Assembly (NCBI RefSeq): GCF_000787575.1
Contig: NW_012236526.1
Location: 434,001-498,000, forward strand
Reading direction: 5' to 3'
DNA from: Acytostelium subglobosum LB1
Taxonomy: Eukaryota; Evosea; Eumycetozoa; Acytosteliales; Acytosteliaceae
DNA length: 64,000 nucleotides
The notes under the pieces were generated by a model. The model did not search any database. It worked only from the letters and a program-made list of their open reading frames with translations, and was not told where the DNA came from. The position numbers and the translations under genes are program-made. Every line of letters begins with the position of its first letter. Position 1 is the first letter of the stretch. Below, piece by piece: positions 26,032-39,155 of the stretch.

Positions 26032-27790
26032 ATGATGATGATATCAAGAGTTTGTGCAGTTATACTGCTAGTCTCACTCATTGCCATCGCCATTGCCAAT
26101 GCAGAGATCGGTGGCAAGCGAACCCTGGTCGTTCTGGATGGTGATGATATCAAACAGTCACATTCAGCATTCTTCAAGCAACTTTCTGGTATGACCTATT
26201 GATTGATTGATCATGTGCATGTCATGGCATGCACCATGTGACTGACAGCATGCTTGGACCTATCATTTCTAACACATCATCACACACTTGATCAATCAAC
26301 ACAAACAGACAAAGGATATCAGTTAAACTACGTACAGGCTAGCGAGCAGGTCAAGCTTGAGAAGTACGGAGACTTCTTCTATGACAACCTTATTGTATTC
26401 GCACCAACCTCTGATGGTATGATCAACGGCAGGCTGCTTGGATCAACCATTCAATCACACTCACACTCACACTCACTCCCAATCAATGTACATTTAGATA
26501 TTACTTTGACATCGGCTGACATTATCAACTTCATTGACGCTGGAAACAACGTCTTGATGGCTGGAGACTACATTGTTTCGGACACCATCCGTGACGTTGC
26601 CTCTGAGATTGGCATTGATATCGAGGATGACAAGACCAACGTCTTTGATCACTACAACTTTGACAAGGTATGCAGACCAGATCTTTGGCGGGACACCCAG
26701 GTCACTTACTTACTGACTGACCATCCCAAACACCAATCAATCACATGATCACTCCACACACATGATATACAGTCTGAGTCCCAACACAACTTGATTGTTG
26801 GCGATCGTTTCATCCAGGACTCATCAATCATTCTGAAGGATAAGAAGGCACCAGTGTTGTTCAAGGGTATTGGACATTCCATCCGTAACAACCCATTGAA
26901 CTACGCCATCTTGACTGGTGTGTCCACCGCCTACTCTGCCAAGCTGAGCACCGGTGCCTCCACCAAGCTGTACGGCACCTCTGTAGGTCTGGTCTCTTCC
27001 CTGCAGGCTCGCAACAACGCCAGAGTCACATTCTCTGGTTCATTGGACCTCTTCAGCGACAAGTTCTTCCAGTCCTCCATCAACTGTGACTGTGCCCACA
27101 AGTAAGGATTCATTCATTCACTTATTCATTGTGTGATCACTCACTCTAACACTTGTCCCATCATCATCAAACAGTGGCCAGAAGTCAGGAAATGCCGAGT
27201 TTGTCAACAACCTCGTGTCATGGACATTCCAAGAGAGAGGTATTCTCCGCTCATCCAACCTCGTCATTGCCAAGGGTAACGACACCGACCCATCCATCTT
27301 GACCGTCAAGGACAACATTGTATGTGTTTGATCGATCAATCAATCATCAAGACCAGGCCAAGGCACAGGGCCCAAGCCCTCAATCAACTCCTAACACTCA
27401 CTCAATCACTCAATCACTTAGACCTACTCTATCAAGGTTGATGAGTTTGTCAATGGTCAATGGACACCATACGTTGGAACATTGGAGCTGCAGATCATTA
27501 TGTTGGACCCATACATCCGCACATTTATCAAGGGCAACAAGGACGGCGTGTTCTCTGCCGAGATCCAATTGCCAGACGTCTATGGAGTGTTCACGTTCGA
27601 GGCCACCGTCCAGCGTCCCGGCTACGGCAACCTGGAGACCATCATCAGACATCCAATCCGTCCCTTCCGTCACGACTCGTACGAGAGGTTCATCCCCTCG
27701 GCCTTCCCATACTACGCCGCCGCCTTCTCCATGATCAGTGGCGTCTTCGTATTCAGCATTGTATTCCTTCTCCACAAAGACACCAAGTAA
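26032..27790 (+). CDS. ddost: Oligosaccharyltransferase 48 kDa subunit (OST48/DDOST)
   Basis: Six exons: 26032-26188, 26309-26416, 26498-26667, 26773-27101, 27175-27319, 27422-27790; 425 codons. A non-catalytic but essential subunit of the ER complex that moves the dolichol-linked glycan to Asn-X-Ser/Thr. Evidence: signal peptide ([21 protein letters not shown]), [75 protein letters not shown], and a C-terminal membrane helix ([20 protein letters not shown]) with the short cytosolic HKDTK tail; a lysine-bearing tail of this type retains the protein in the ER. The intron at 26417-26497 has a length divisible by three and no stop, so automated callers may translate it by mistake. Confidence 0.93.
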
Positions 27791-27888
27791 ACCCTTATCC
27801 CGTGCGCGGCCCATTCAGTCAATCAACCAAACCAATCCAATCAATCTATCAATCAAATAAATCAATCATACCTTAGTCCTCGCTCCAT

Positions 27889-29172
27889 TTATTGAATGCT
27901 ACATCCATCATTGATTGATTTTACCCATCCTTTTTGGAGTATACACCAGTCCAGTTGTGGACTGATCGTGTTGCCACCATTGCTGAGCTTAGACACGATG
28001 TGTCCTGCAAAGATCTCTGCGTTGTAGGTCGTCTGGCCTTCCTCTATCTTGAGAGGACACGATGTATACCCTCTGGGTATGTCCTCGATTGGTATTATTG
28101 GCCATGGATGGTCCTTGATTATTGTTTGACCGAAGGAATATGTCTGTGATTCACCTACCCATTCACCTTGCTCGGTGAAAGGTAAGAATGTTGTGATCCA
28201 ACCAGAGAGTGTGGCGGGACCTGAGCCACCCGATTTATGGTTTGCAATCCTGTTCCACCATTCAACGTCAGGAGTGCCATTCACTGACTGGATTATCTTG
28301 TCCAGCACGGGCATTAACATCGTTAGCCACTTGCCAATATGTTTGTATTTGTTATCAAACTCCAACAATCTCTGTGCTCGATCAATCAGTTGTTGCCAGT
28401 CATCGACCGTGCCCATCATTGTAACCTTGGGCAGTCCGCACATTAGTTGTACCTTGTAACTAAAATAGTTCTTCAATGCTGACATCAGAGTGAATGCACC
28501 AACCAAACGATCAGTGCTTGTTGTCGTTGAGAAGTCTGGCATCACCCAATCTCTGATCGAAGGGTCTTTGATGTTTTGGGACAACTGCTCTGCCATCTCC
28601 AGGGCAACCTTCTCGTAGGGTGCCGTTAAGAGTTCTCCTTTGAGTCGGACAACAAGTTCGCGTTGTCCATCAAACGGCACAATCTTTGACCTCAACTCCT
28701 CAGAGTTGGCATTGATGTAGAATGAGAACTGTGTCATCACTGCCAGCCAGATGTCATCGGGTCTGATCACCAAGTGCTTGTGAGTATTGTATGCCCACAA
28801 CACAGAGAATACGAATGAGTTGATACCCAAGGAGCAAGTTGAGCTAGTGTCTGCAATGCTGGACTTTAAGACTATTGGCTCATTGTAGAATTGAGGCGTA
28901 ATGTACTCCTTTACATTATGAACTATGTTGGACAATTCGGACATCTCATTGGACGGACCTCCAGCACTTGCAAACAGAGAAGAGTATTTGAATGGTTGTG
29001 GAGTTGACAACTTAGTTGATTTTAATGCTGGTGTTGGATGTGCCTTAGGGTCTACGATGAATGTATGGGCAGAGTGTCCATCAAGTTGGTGATGTCGGAC
29101 CGTCGATGTTGATCTAGGTGCTGGCGTTGGTGTTGTTGTTTCTGTTGATTTAGAGTAAGATTGTAATACCAT
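27889..29172 (-). CDS. DUF4419 domain protein
   Basis: Intronless, 427 codons. Start at the ATG at 29172 (MVLQSYSKS). Residues about 1-75 are a Thr/Pro-rich tail; the rest fits the DUF4419 family (PF14388), with LGINSFVFSVLWAYNTHKHL, IRPDDIWLAVMTQFSFYINA and a GSGPATLSGWITTFLPF region. This family is common in dictyostelids and fungi and has no proven activity. Convergent with the OST48 gene, about 100 bases between stops. Confidence 0.85.
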   Translation of the reverse strand: MVLQSYSKSTETTTPTPAPRSTSTVRHHQLDGHSAHTFIVDPKAHPTPALKSTKLSTPQPFKYSSLFASAGGPSNEMSELSNIVHNVKEYITPQFYNEPIVLKSSIADTSSTCSLGINSFVFSVLWAYNTHKHLVIRPDDIWLAVMTQFSFYINANSEELRSKIVPFDGQRELVVRLKGELLTAPYEKVALEMAEQLSQNIKDPSIRDWVMPDFSTTTSTDRLVGAFTLMSALKNYFSYKVQLMCGLPKVTMMGTVDDWQQLIDRAQRLLEFDNKYKHIGKWLTMLMPVLDKIIQSVNGTPDVEWWNRIANHKSGGSGPATLSGWITTFLPFTEQGEWVGESQTYSFGQTIIKDHPWPIIPIEDIPRGYTSCPLKIEEGQTTYNAEIFAGHIVSKLSNGGNTISPQLDWCILQKGWVKSINDGCSIQ

Positions 29173-29371
29173 CAAATTCTACTCTGTTTAGAAAGAAGTA
29201 TATGTTTGAATGATTGATGAACGTCCATCCTTATAAGTATATCTTATGTTTCCCTCAAGTCGGCAATAACTCTTGAATGGTCCACGTGGACAAACTTCGT
29301 TGACTAGTGAGAGGTGTTATTTCGAGATCTCAGGAAAACACACTTTTCCCAAGAGATAGAGAAGGAGGAAG

Positions 29372-30955
29372 ATGGATAATAAGAGTACTTCTATTACATG
29401 TGCTGCACATGGTAATAAGAGATACAAGTTCATATGTATACAATGCTCAGAGCTGATATGTTCATCATGTTTAGTGCTAAATCATAATGGTCATCGATTA
29501 GACACTGTAGATAATATAAGATCATTGATCAATCAATGTACATTCAATGAGTTGTTCAATGATAGACGTAATACATTATGGAATATAATGAAGGAGATGG
29601 CAATGACCTATACATCACAAGACAAGATAAAGACAGAGGTGACTGAGCACTTCAAACAACTACATGATCAACTGATCATTGAGGAGCATAGAATCAATCG
29701 GCAACTCATCGATGAGATGGACAAAGCAACAACTACAATCAATGATATCATCAAGGAGTTGAACAACATTGATGCAATATTCAATTGTTCAAGCATTGGA
29801 CAGTACATACAATCTGAAGACAGCTCACTTGTGGATTGGATCATCAATAGTAACTCATTGGAAGAGTTTATTTCCAATAATGTACCAGAAGGTCCTGCTT
29901 TGCTACCCTCCGATCAAGAAGTCGCATTGGATGACTATGAGTTGTTGGGAATGTACATAGATGCACTACGTCACATTGAGTCAGCATCGTACAACCTCCC
30001 CGAGGCCTACCATCTCGAGGTGAGCAGCTCATTGCTGGAGAGCACGAGACAGACGTTATACTCGTGCTTCAAACTCACCCATCACTACAAGGTGTTCTCA
30101 GCCAGTCTAAACGACACGGCGCTGTTCGATCCTCACACAGGCGAATGGACAACAATTGGCAAGGGTCTTGACATAGAGACAGAGAATGAGCGATCGGAAT
30201 CAATGGTGTATGCGCGAGGCAATGTCTACATGTTTGGCATCAGAGATTCATCGACATACTCCCGCTTCTCAATGTCTGAGAGGAGGTGGCATCATGACAT
30301 ACCAATCGTTGGTGTGCAGGGAGGTCGATGCATATCGGTGTGCTACGATGGTCATAAATACATCTATCTGCTTGGTGGACAATTAGACAGCGCGCTTCAA
30401 CCCCTTGATCGAGTGGATCAGTTCAACATCGAGACACAACAATTCAGTCCATTATCAAAGATGGTGGAAGGCACTCGCGACTCTGTTTCCTTCCTCCACA
30501 AAGGACAGATCTACTCATGCACTGTAGGAGCGCGGGGTCTAATCCCTGCGCTAATATACACTAGTCTGTTACAGTCTGGCGGCCCTTCGACAAACCTGTG
30601 CACTTATAACAAAAACCTCAAGGACATCATGATATGTTTCTATGGTGGTGATGACGGAGCTGGGATAGGCAAACTCTACATTCATGACGATCATAATCAG
30701 ATGTACTTGCTATCGTTCAATGAGAATGACAACAAGATCACACAGCTCACACAGCTCATTGGAGGAGAGTGTCCTATCGTACCTTACAAATGGCCCATTG
30801 TTGTACCAGGCTTTAATGCAGCCATCCACCTTGGTGGAAAGGATCAAAACTACAAATACTCATTCTCAAATAACAAATGGTCACAAATGAAGCATATAGA
30901 CAATGTTGGGACTAGAAGAGGCCATCTTCATTGTCTGTTGTCTCCTTCAAACTAA
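29372..30955 (+). CDS. B-box zinc finger, coiled coil and kelch-like repeat protein
   Basis: Intronless, 527 codons. Residues 8-45 are a B-box (C-x2-H spacing: CAAHGNKRYKFICIQCSELI, then CSSCLVLNHNGH). Residues about 75-170 are a coiled coil. From about 230 the sequence has kelch-type blades (YLLGGQLD, HLGGKDQN, MVYARGNVYMFG). This is a large dictyostelid family of TRIM-like proteins without a RING finger; partners are unknown. A decayed copy of codons about 90-170 lies downstream at 31041-31230. The start is the first ATG after a purine-rich leader (AGAGATAGAGAAGGAGG). Confidence 0.88.
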   Translation: MDNKSTSITCAAHGNKRYKFICIQCSELICSSCLVLNHNGHRLDTVDNIRSLINQCTFNELFNDRRNTLWNIMKEMAMTYTSQDKIKTEVTEHFKQLHDQLIIEEHRINRQLIDEMDKATTTINDIIKELNNIDAIFNCSSIGQYIQSEDSSLVDWIINSNSLEEFISNNVPEGPALLPSDQEVALDDYELLGMYIDALRHIESASYNLPEAYHLEVSSSLLESTRQTLYSCFKLTHHYKVFSASLNDTALFDPHTGEWTTIGKGLDIETENERSESMVYARGNVYMFGIRDSSTYSRFSMSERRWHHDIPIVGVQGGRCISVCYDGHKYIYLLGGQLDSALQPLDRVDQFNIETQQFSPLSKMVEGTRDSVSFLHKGQIYSCTVGARGLIPALIYTSLLQSGGPSTNLCTYNKNLKDIMICFYGGDDGAGIGKLYIHDDHNQMYLLSFNENDNKITQLTQLIGGECPIVPYKWPIVVPGFNAAIHLGGKDQNYKYSFSNNKWSQMKHIDNVGTRRGHLHCLLSPSN

Positions 30956-31566
30956 ACAATGTGGAGCGAGAGAGTAAGTGAGTAGTGATGAACCACCTTT
31001 CTCGCTCGCGAATGAGATACAGATAATAAAGCGTTATACAACAACTGAGCACTTCAAACAACTTCATGGTCATCTCATCATTGAGGAGTATAGAATCAAT
31101 CTGCAACTCATTGTTGGAATTGAACTACATTGATTCATTGTTCATCTGTACAAACTTTGGACAATACATGCACACTGGAATCATTGTTGAAACGAAAAAA
31201 ATTGTTTTTATTTCCAACTTGGACTGATTCCACCAATACAAGGTCTGATCTTAATGATGCAGTTCACCAATGAATAGGTTAATAGTATTAATCAATAAAA
31301 TCATGATTTTTTTAATCCTAACTTATAACTTCAAAGTCAAAAGCCACGTTGACATCTGAGATTACGAGTATCCAGGTGAGACTTTAGTATCCAGGTGAGT
31401 AAATTACTATTTATTAAATTATACTTATAGCTATATATGATTATTATATATTATCACAACACATCCAAACTTGTTTGTGATTGGATTGATTTGGATGGGG
31501 ATGGGGGATGGTATTATATGATTTGATTGATGTAAAATGTCGCATAGTCTGTTGATGGTGGATTGT
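30956..31566. other. Intergenic with a decayed gene fragment
   Basis: Convergent gap between the B-box gene and gbpC. Contains a relic at 31041-31230 and a 14-bp direct repeat AGTATCCAGGTGAG at 31367-31380 and 31386-31399. Confidence 0.6.
31041..31230 (+). pseudogene. Relic of the upstream B-box gene (coiled-coil region)
   Basis: The run beginning ACTGAGCACTTCAAACAACT is nearly identical to bases at 29642-29661, and similarity continues through ATTGAGGAG-ATAGAATCAAT, GACAATACAT and TTATTTCCAA, with several deletions, matching the parent over about 29640-29880 in the same orientation. It has no open frame. A partial tandem duplicate left to decay. Confidence 0.7.
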
Positions 31567-34500
31567 CTATGATGTGGTGCTGCTATACAGTTGTGACTCT
31601 CGATCGATGAGAGTCTTGTTGAGTGCGACGGCCAGGTACTTAAACCACTTTGTCGCCAAGGAAGGGCTCAGGTCAAACAGGATATTTACAAACTGTCCTT
31701 CGATCGCGTACACCTCGACCTCGCTAGAGTCGGCAATGACGTTGGCTGTCACCTCGCCACTGAGAAGGTAGGTGATCTCTCCAAATGTGTCGTCCTGCTT
31801 CATCGTTCCCAGTATGACGGATTGCATCTGGCCAGGCTCCCTTGGGTTGGGCACCATCTTCTCGATGCGACACACACCCTTGGTGATCTGGAAGATCTTC
31901 TGAATGCGGTCGCCCTGCTTCACGATCGGCTGGTCCTTCGTGTAGACCAGGAGCTTTGAGCCCTCGCGACCAATCACCTCCCAATCCTCCTTGGTCAGCT
32001 GGTCGGCCTTGTTGTGGTTCTTGGACTTCATCGTCAGGTTGTTCTCCTTCTTGCGCTCCTGTTGGAGCTTCTCCTTGATTTGATCGGCACTGGTCGACTC
32101 CTTTGACGACTGGAACAGACTTAAAATGAGATGAAGTGCATCCTGTTGGTCCTTTTGATTCTGGAAGATGAGACGATAAGCGCGTGTACCATTCTTGATG
32201 CGAGTGATCTCAAGACCAGTGTTGTTGGCAGTGAACACATCCTGCATCTCCTTGAAGGGGATCTTCTTCTTGGTCTTGTAGCCAAAGAACTTTGAGTAGA
32301 AGCAGACGTGGCCCTGTGAGATGTAGCATCGGCCGGAGCGCGCCATTGAGCAAGGGTAGTCCTTGATAACGATCTCGTCGTGCAGGGAGAATCGGCTCCA
32401 GAACTCTTGGTCGTTCTTCTTTGTGCCGGGCTCGTTGAGCTGAGCCATCGTCTGTGTCCTGTTGACCTTAAGCGAATCCCTGTTGCTGCCCTCCTTCTCA
32501 GAAGAGCCTCGTGGCGTGAGGAACGTTGAGCTGCGCTTATCAAGGCGAGTGAAGAAGTTCGAGCTGGTTCGAGGGGATGTTGGCGAGGTGGACTGGAGGC
32601 CAGTCAAGTTGATGGGTGGTATTGATGGCGAGGATGATGGAGTGGAGCTGGATGACGAGTTTAGCAATGGCGATGGTGATTTGATGGGCGACATCACCGG
32701 TGATGAGGTGGGCGTTGTGGCTACGGGCTTAGATGTTGGTAGATTCTTTAGTCTGGCTGCCAACTGGTTGGCCATAATCTTGTAGAACTTGGCGCCCAGG
32801 CGTGGATGGGACACAAAGAGGTGGTTCAGGAATGGAATGTCCATGACGTAGAGGTCGGCCTTTCCATCGACCACGACGATGCGCGCTGTGGTCTTGTTGC
32901 CCAGGAATGACATCTCACCAAACATCTTGGGTGCCTCCATAGTAGCAACCTTGACTGACTTGCCATTCATCTTCTTCTCGACGCTCAGCGTGCCGGTCTT
33001 GATTCGGTAGAGGTAGCTGTTGATCGTGTTCTCCTCAATGACCACGTCGCCGTGATGATAGGTGATGACCGTGGCATTGGTCAGCAGTACGGACCAATCG
33101 CGCTCAGTGAGCTCCTCGTGTCCATAGCCAAGAGAGTCTGAGTTGCCCAATGCTTGATCGCCTTCCTTCTGGAGATCGTCGCCAGCGGTGCCGTTGATCT
33201 CGGCCTCCACTTCCAGTCTGCGCTCAATCTCAGATAGTCGATTGATCTGATGATAGTCGAATGTCTTCAACTCGCTGGCATACTGCTGGTACCATGGCAG
33301 GGGTGTTGTGCTGAGGGGCGGACGATAGAAACTGGGCAGGTCCTTGAAGTCCTTGAAGGCCTTCATGAGCTTGGACAGACGCTTCATACGCAGGATGTTG
33401 GCCATCTTCTCGCCGCCACTTGATACAAAGGTTGGGTTCTCTGTGCTGGTCTGTGAGAGGTCGGCAATCAATGCGCCAAGGAAGGGAATGGTCGGACAGG
33501 TCTGTCGCGTCATATAGGGCGCCAGTGTTGGGTAGTTCTGAATGACTGAGACGGGCAGGCCAGAGAGGACGACGCGAAGTGGGTGGTAGTTGGCCTCAGG
33601 CAACATCATACGACTCAGCTCGATGAAGCATTCAAAGTACTTGACGGGCAGGCGATTCCATGATGCACTCAATCTTGAGATAGGCTCAGAGTGAAGGGCG
33701 CTCAGTATCTGCATGATGCCATTGAAGTTCCACTGTGAGAGATACTCGAGTGCGATCTTGATGTTGCGTTCTATCATCTCGGCACGCGAGCGAATGTCGC
33801 GCTGCTTGACAATCTCTGTGGCGACGAGCATCGTCATCTTTTGGAACCATTGGAAGTATGTGCAGATGTTGGGGAAGTTGAGCTGTCTAAACTTCTCGGG
33901 ATCGACATCGTCGCTGGTGGCCAGGCCGACACTGAAGCCGAGCAGGTCTCGGGGATGTATCTTTTGCATCATGTTGAGCTCTAGTGCTGTGTACTGATTG
34001 GCGACAAACTCGGCGTCGTCGTCGTGGAACACGTAGAATATGACCTGGCTATCGATGAACTTGGACTCGTTGCCGACCTTGGTCAGCGTGACCACTCCAT
34101 CGTCGTTGAGCGCATTGATGAAGTTCTTGGCGAGGAAGTCGATGCCCAGCTTGCCGGCCTCCTCCCTCGAGGTGAGCGCGGTCTTGACGATCCAGTCGAC
34201 GACGTCGGCACCAGTGAAGCACCTCGTGACGATCTTGCCCTTGTACTTCTTCTCGCGCAGGGGCACACCGTAAAGCGGGTCGCGAATGGCGATGGCCAGG
34301 TTCAAGAAGGACTTGACGCTCTGGCCAGGGACGGTCGCGGCTATCGACACACTGGCACGCCTCATCTGACTCAGCTGGCTCAGCTGGGACATCTGGCTGC
34401 CGACACTGGCATTGGACGCCTCTGAGTAGTCGCTGGTCGACGAAGATGTCAGAGATCGGCTCATTCGCTGGCCGTTCATAATCACTCGCATGTTGTCCTC

Positions 34501-37500
34501 CTGTTGGATCAATAGCAGCTGGGCCTTTTGTTGCTCCAGCTTCTCGGGATCGTGTGCGTCCAGTGTGGTGCTGACCGATGCCACAAAGCCGGGCTCATTG
34601 GCATAGCACATTTGTACAAAGTCGTCCATCTTGGTCAGGAGCCAGTTGTCTTCACTCTGGAACTCAATTGTTGTGATGTCGACGCTCCAGCGTTTGATGA
34701 AGATGGCCACACCATTCCTTATCGCGACACGACGCTGCTCGAATCTGCGCATGGTGAGTGGGTCGGCCTTGTCAGCGCGTGGTCCAAAGTAGCGCTTGAC
34801 CAGGATCTTGAACACCTCGACGGGTGTGGTGAATGATCGATACAGGTATATGAAGTCGTCGATGAAGCTCTCGTCCAGTTGTGTGACGTGCACACTGCTA
34901 CTCGTTGGCTTCAGTGGCCAGTGCATGGGCTGCAAAGCCTTGCCCGCTGTGTCACTCCTCTTGCGTCCGACGCCAGAGTCCTTGAAGTCTGCCTTGGTGG
35001 GGGATGTGGTCGAGACCAGCATTCCGCTGTCATTCCTAGTCATTAGCTCGATCATCTTGTTGAGTGTGGCGGCCGTGACAATGGACACGGGTGTAGACAT
35101 GTGCTCGGCGTCGTCATAGCCAAGCAGGATGCCGCGTTGGTCGTCCTCGACAAATGGATACGGCTGCTCGAGCTCTTCCTCTGTGAAGATACCCAGCGTG
35201 AGCATATCGTCGTGCGTGATGGGCAGCTCATCGCTCTGCTCTCCCGAGGAAATGGATGACGAGCTTGCTGTGTGGTGGAAGCTGGCGTGGCTGACGTTGT
35301 TCTGCAGGTTGGATGATACGCTGGATGACAGGTCACGTGACTGCGTGAGATTGCTTCCGACGCCGCTGGTGATTGGTTCGCTGCGCAGGTTGACCGCGCT
35401 GGTACTGCTCCAGTCTGAGAATGATTGTGAGCGCGTCTTGCGCACCTGGTTCCTGATGTGTGGCGGCAGCGTCGAGGAAACTGGCGCGAACCTCTTCTTC
35501 AGATTGCCAAGTGTCTCTACAATCGATGCAAAGGTTGGACGCGAGTTGGGCTCGTGGGCCCAGCATGACTGGATGAGTTCGACGTACTCTGGTGGGCATG
35601 AAGCTGGTATGGTGGGTCGCAGGCCGAGGATGATCTCGTCCTCCAGCTTGGACATCCACTGGCCAAAAGCAAACTCGTCGTAGGGATGTGCGCGGGTGTA
35701 CAACTCCCACAACATGATGCCAAAGGCGTAGACATCCGATGGCTCTGAGTAGGGCATGGAAGCCATGACCTCGGGCGCCAGCCATAGTGGCTGGTCGACG
35801 CAACGTGCCAACGCGGCACCACCATACAGCTCGGTGGATGTGCCATAATCGATAATTGTGCTGACGGGGTTGTTGCCCTCGACAAAGCCATGCATCAGGA
35901 TGTTGGGACTCTTGAGGTCGCGATGTATCATTGGCGGGTTGTGTGAATGCATGTGATGCATGCCCTTGGCGATCTCGGTGGCGATCTGCAGACGCAGGCC
36001 CCAGCCAATCTCGATCAGGTTGTTTGACAGCAGGTTGTAGAGACTGCCATGCTTGACGTACTCGAGCGCCATGCACAGTGGCTGCAGACAGTAGCCAGAG
36101 ATCTTCATGACGTTGGGGTGGCTGAGACGACTCATTGAGTAGACCTCGTGGCTGAACTCCCTAAACACTCGCAGACGATCCTCCTTCTTCTCGTCCTCCT
36201 GCATGTTGTCCGCGCCAATTGGCGGTATCAGCTTCTTGAGTGCAACGATCTCTCCATTCCACTCGGCCTCGTAGACGATGCCAAATGCTCCCTTGCCCAC
36301 CTCCTTGATGATCTTGATGTCCTTGAGGTCGAAGCGTGGGCGAGGTATGTCCACCATTGCAATGTCTGGGACGAGCATCTCGAGTGGCAGTCTGTGTGTT
36401 GTGCCCTCATCATGCTCGTCCTGTTTCCTGTGACAGTTGAGTATCGACTTTCCATCCATCATAGCTTCCTCGCACTCCTCAATTGTGAACAGCGTCGCTC
36501 GCTGATCATACAAGAATGAGCATTCGAAGCAGCTTACATATCTGTGTTCGTCGCGAAAGGAAAGGTGTGAATAGACATCATCGTGTGGCGACAGGGCAGG
36601 ACACTTACCGTTTGATATCAAGTCTGTACCATTGTGAAAAGAGTGATTCGATCGTATCTGTTACAATGCGCAGCAGTCCAACGGGCTTGGGGACACCACG
36701 CACGTTCACTGTGAGTATCTTCTTCACCTTGCCATTGGCCTTGCTCTCCTTGAGCTCAATGAGTGCCTCGTGGCCTTGATTGTTGGACACGATGACCACG
36801 TGCTTGAGACATGCCTCCACGCGAACAAACTGCAGCAGACGAATGATCAACTTGCCAAAGAATCGCTCGGGGATGAATGGCAGGTGGTATTGGCGATTGA
36901 GTCGCATAATGTCTGGGTCGTCAAAGTCCTCCCATTGTGACACTGTGTTGCCATTCTCTGGCAGTAGCGCGGGGACAAGATGGCGGCTCTCACCCGGGGT
37001 CTTGGGGTCCTCCTCCGAGTGCGAGGTGTCCTTGGCCGAGGATGTGATGCCTAGCTCCTCCTTGGATAGGAGGTGATGCGACGCCGGCAGGGGGAACGAG
37101 ATCTCGAACGCGTGCATAATGTCCAGCAGCGAGGAGTGCAGATGCTCGGGGTAGTTTGGCGCCTTCCAAATGCCGGCCAGATGCGACTGGCGGATGATAC
37201 CGTTCTTGAGCGCGATGGAGCGTGCTGTGATCAGCGAGGTAAGACAGTTGATGATCCACTGGTGATCCAGGATGACCATCTTGCCCACGGTCGAGTTGGG
37301 GTCGTTAAAGTACATGATCGAGCCAATGTTGTGCAGGAACTCTGTGGCGCGCTGTATCTTGACCGAGTCCTTCAGGTTGCAGATGTTCGCCAGGTTGATG
37401 TACTCCTGCCAGTTCATGATGGGCGGGATGCGCTTCTTCTTGGCCTCGAGCAGCGCCTCCTCAAACGTGAAGAAGCTGGACGGGATCTTTGTGCGCAGGA

Positions 37501-39155
37501 TCGGTTGCGACTTGACAATGTCCTCGATCAGCTGGCGCAGACGGTCCACGTCGTAGCCGGTCGTGCACGACACTGATATGATGGCCTGGATCTTGGTGAA
37601 CTGCTTCTGGAACGATCGACTGATGCTCTCGAGAATGCCATTGACCTTGTTGATGTCCTCGAAATAGTCGATATGTGTGCCAACGAGCACAATAGGTGAA
37701 TTGGGTGCCACCGACGTGATCGAGTGCAGCCAGTACTCAATGACGGCCAGCGTGTCGCCGCCCGACAGGTCAAAGACCAGTACGTACACCGACCGCTCCG
37801 ACACAAACAGCTGGTTGGTGGCAAAGTACACCTCCTTGCGAGCAATGTCCCACGTTGAGACGGTGAATGTCTTGCGCTTCCTATCCTCCTCGTCCAGCAC
37901 TGCATCAAACTCGTGCTGATCTATCTCTATTCCCTCCATCGATGATCCACTGCTGCTCTTCTTCTTCTTGCCTCTAATACTCTGTATAACTGATGACTTG
38001 CCAGCTCCAGCTACATCATTGATTCATTAAGTGAGTGAGCTGTAATGGGTCGTGCGAATGAATGAATGACTACTTACTGTTTCCAACTACGATAAGCTTT
38101 GAACGAAGACATGGTCGCTCACCTGTCTCTAGCTCGCGAAGGAAGAGGACGATGTCTTTGAGACCTTTGCTGATGACGGATGTGGGTGGTGTGATGATCG
38201 GGTTCTGTTTGATGTTGAGGGTCTTGAGCGAGAGCAGCGATGAGATCGCCGTCGGCAACTGTGTCAGCTTGTTGTTGTTGAGAGAGAGCACCTCAAGCTT
38301 GGTCAGACGCTCCAGGGGACACAGCGACACCAGATGGTTGTTGTCGGCCTCCAGACGCTTCAGGTTGACGAGGCTGCCAATGGCCGAGGGCAGTCCCACC
38401 AGTCGGTTGTTGTCGAGTATAAGCACCTGCAGCATCTGCAGCTTGCCAATGTCCTCGGAGAGCGTGCGGATGTTGTGATGCGTGAGCACCAGCTTCTGCA
38501 GCCAGATGAGCGAGTAGAGCGAGGGTGGTAATGTTACAAGTTGCGTGAAGCTCAGATGGTACTCAAACTCGATGCTCTGCTGCTGCTGGTTGGAGTGGAG
38601 CTGGGCGCTCGGTGCGCCGCTGCTGCTGTTGCTGTTGCTGTTGCTCATTCCGCCGTCCGCCTTGGTGATCGATGCGAGCGTGCCACTTGCGCGACTGCCG
38701 CCCGCACTTCCCGATCCCATTATAAGATTGCTATGCAACTGAACTATATCCTTGATTGAGTAGTTGGCACCGCTGTCTCTGTTTGATGACGATGATGATA
38801 TATGTTGTGTACTGCCACCCATGCTGCTCATGCTACTGCTCATGCTACTGCTCATGTTACTACTGGTGCTGTTTATGTGTGTGTTGCCGCCGCCACCTCC
38901 ACCGCCACCGCCGATGGCCATCGTGGACATTGTATGTTGGAGCATTGAGTTGCGATCGGATGTGGAGATGTTGTGCGAAGCGATCACGACGAGATCCTCT
39001 GGCGTAGTGAATGTGCCATCCTTCTTCTTGAGTGATAGGTTGCGACCTTGAAAGGATAGAATAGATCGATCGGCACGTAGATACGCTTCCTCCTTTGTCG
39101 AAGTGAACTGATACTCATGGAATCTGAATTGATTACTCTGCTTTGTCTTTTGCAT
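31567..39155 (-). CDS. gbpC: GbpC: cGMP-binding Roco protein with kinase, RasGEF, DEP, GRAM and two cNB domains
   Basis: Exons 39155-38078, 38010-36609 and 36541-31567; 2484 codons, close to D. discoideum GbpC. Order (approximate residues): N-terminal low complexity; leucine-rich repeats 205-335 (LQVLILDNNRLVGLPSAIGS); Roc GTPase from 350, with the P-loop GNTGAGKSS formed across the first intron; COR 545-826; kinase 904-1174 with GKGAFGIV, VALKKL, HRDLKSPN and a DYG (not DFG) activation motif; RasGEF-N 1366-1470; DEP 1571-1667; RasGEF 1677-1897; cNB1 1967-2094; GRAM 2207-2307; cNB2 2344-2474. This order is unique to GbpC, the cGMP target that activates myosin II in chemotaxis and osmotic stress. 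Glycine and Asn-Ser runs at residues 80-180 are low-complexity inserts. Its 5' leader on the minus strand is rich in GATA/GAGA repeats. Confidence 0.95.

Noticed and set aside
26417-26497. In-frame extension [11 protein letters not shown] of the OST48 exon
   Set aside because: It is an 81-base intron (GTATGA...TTTAG); splicing gives the conserved text without a gap.
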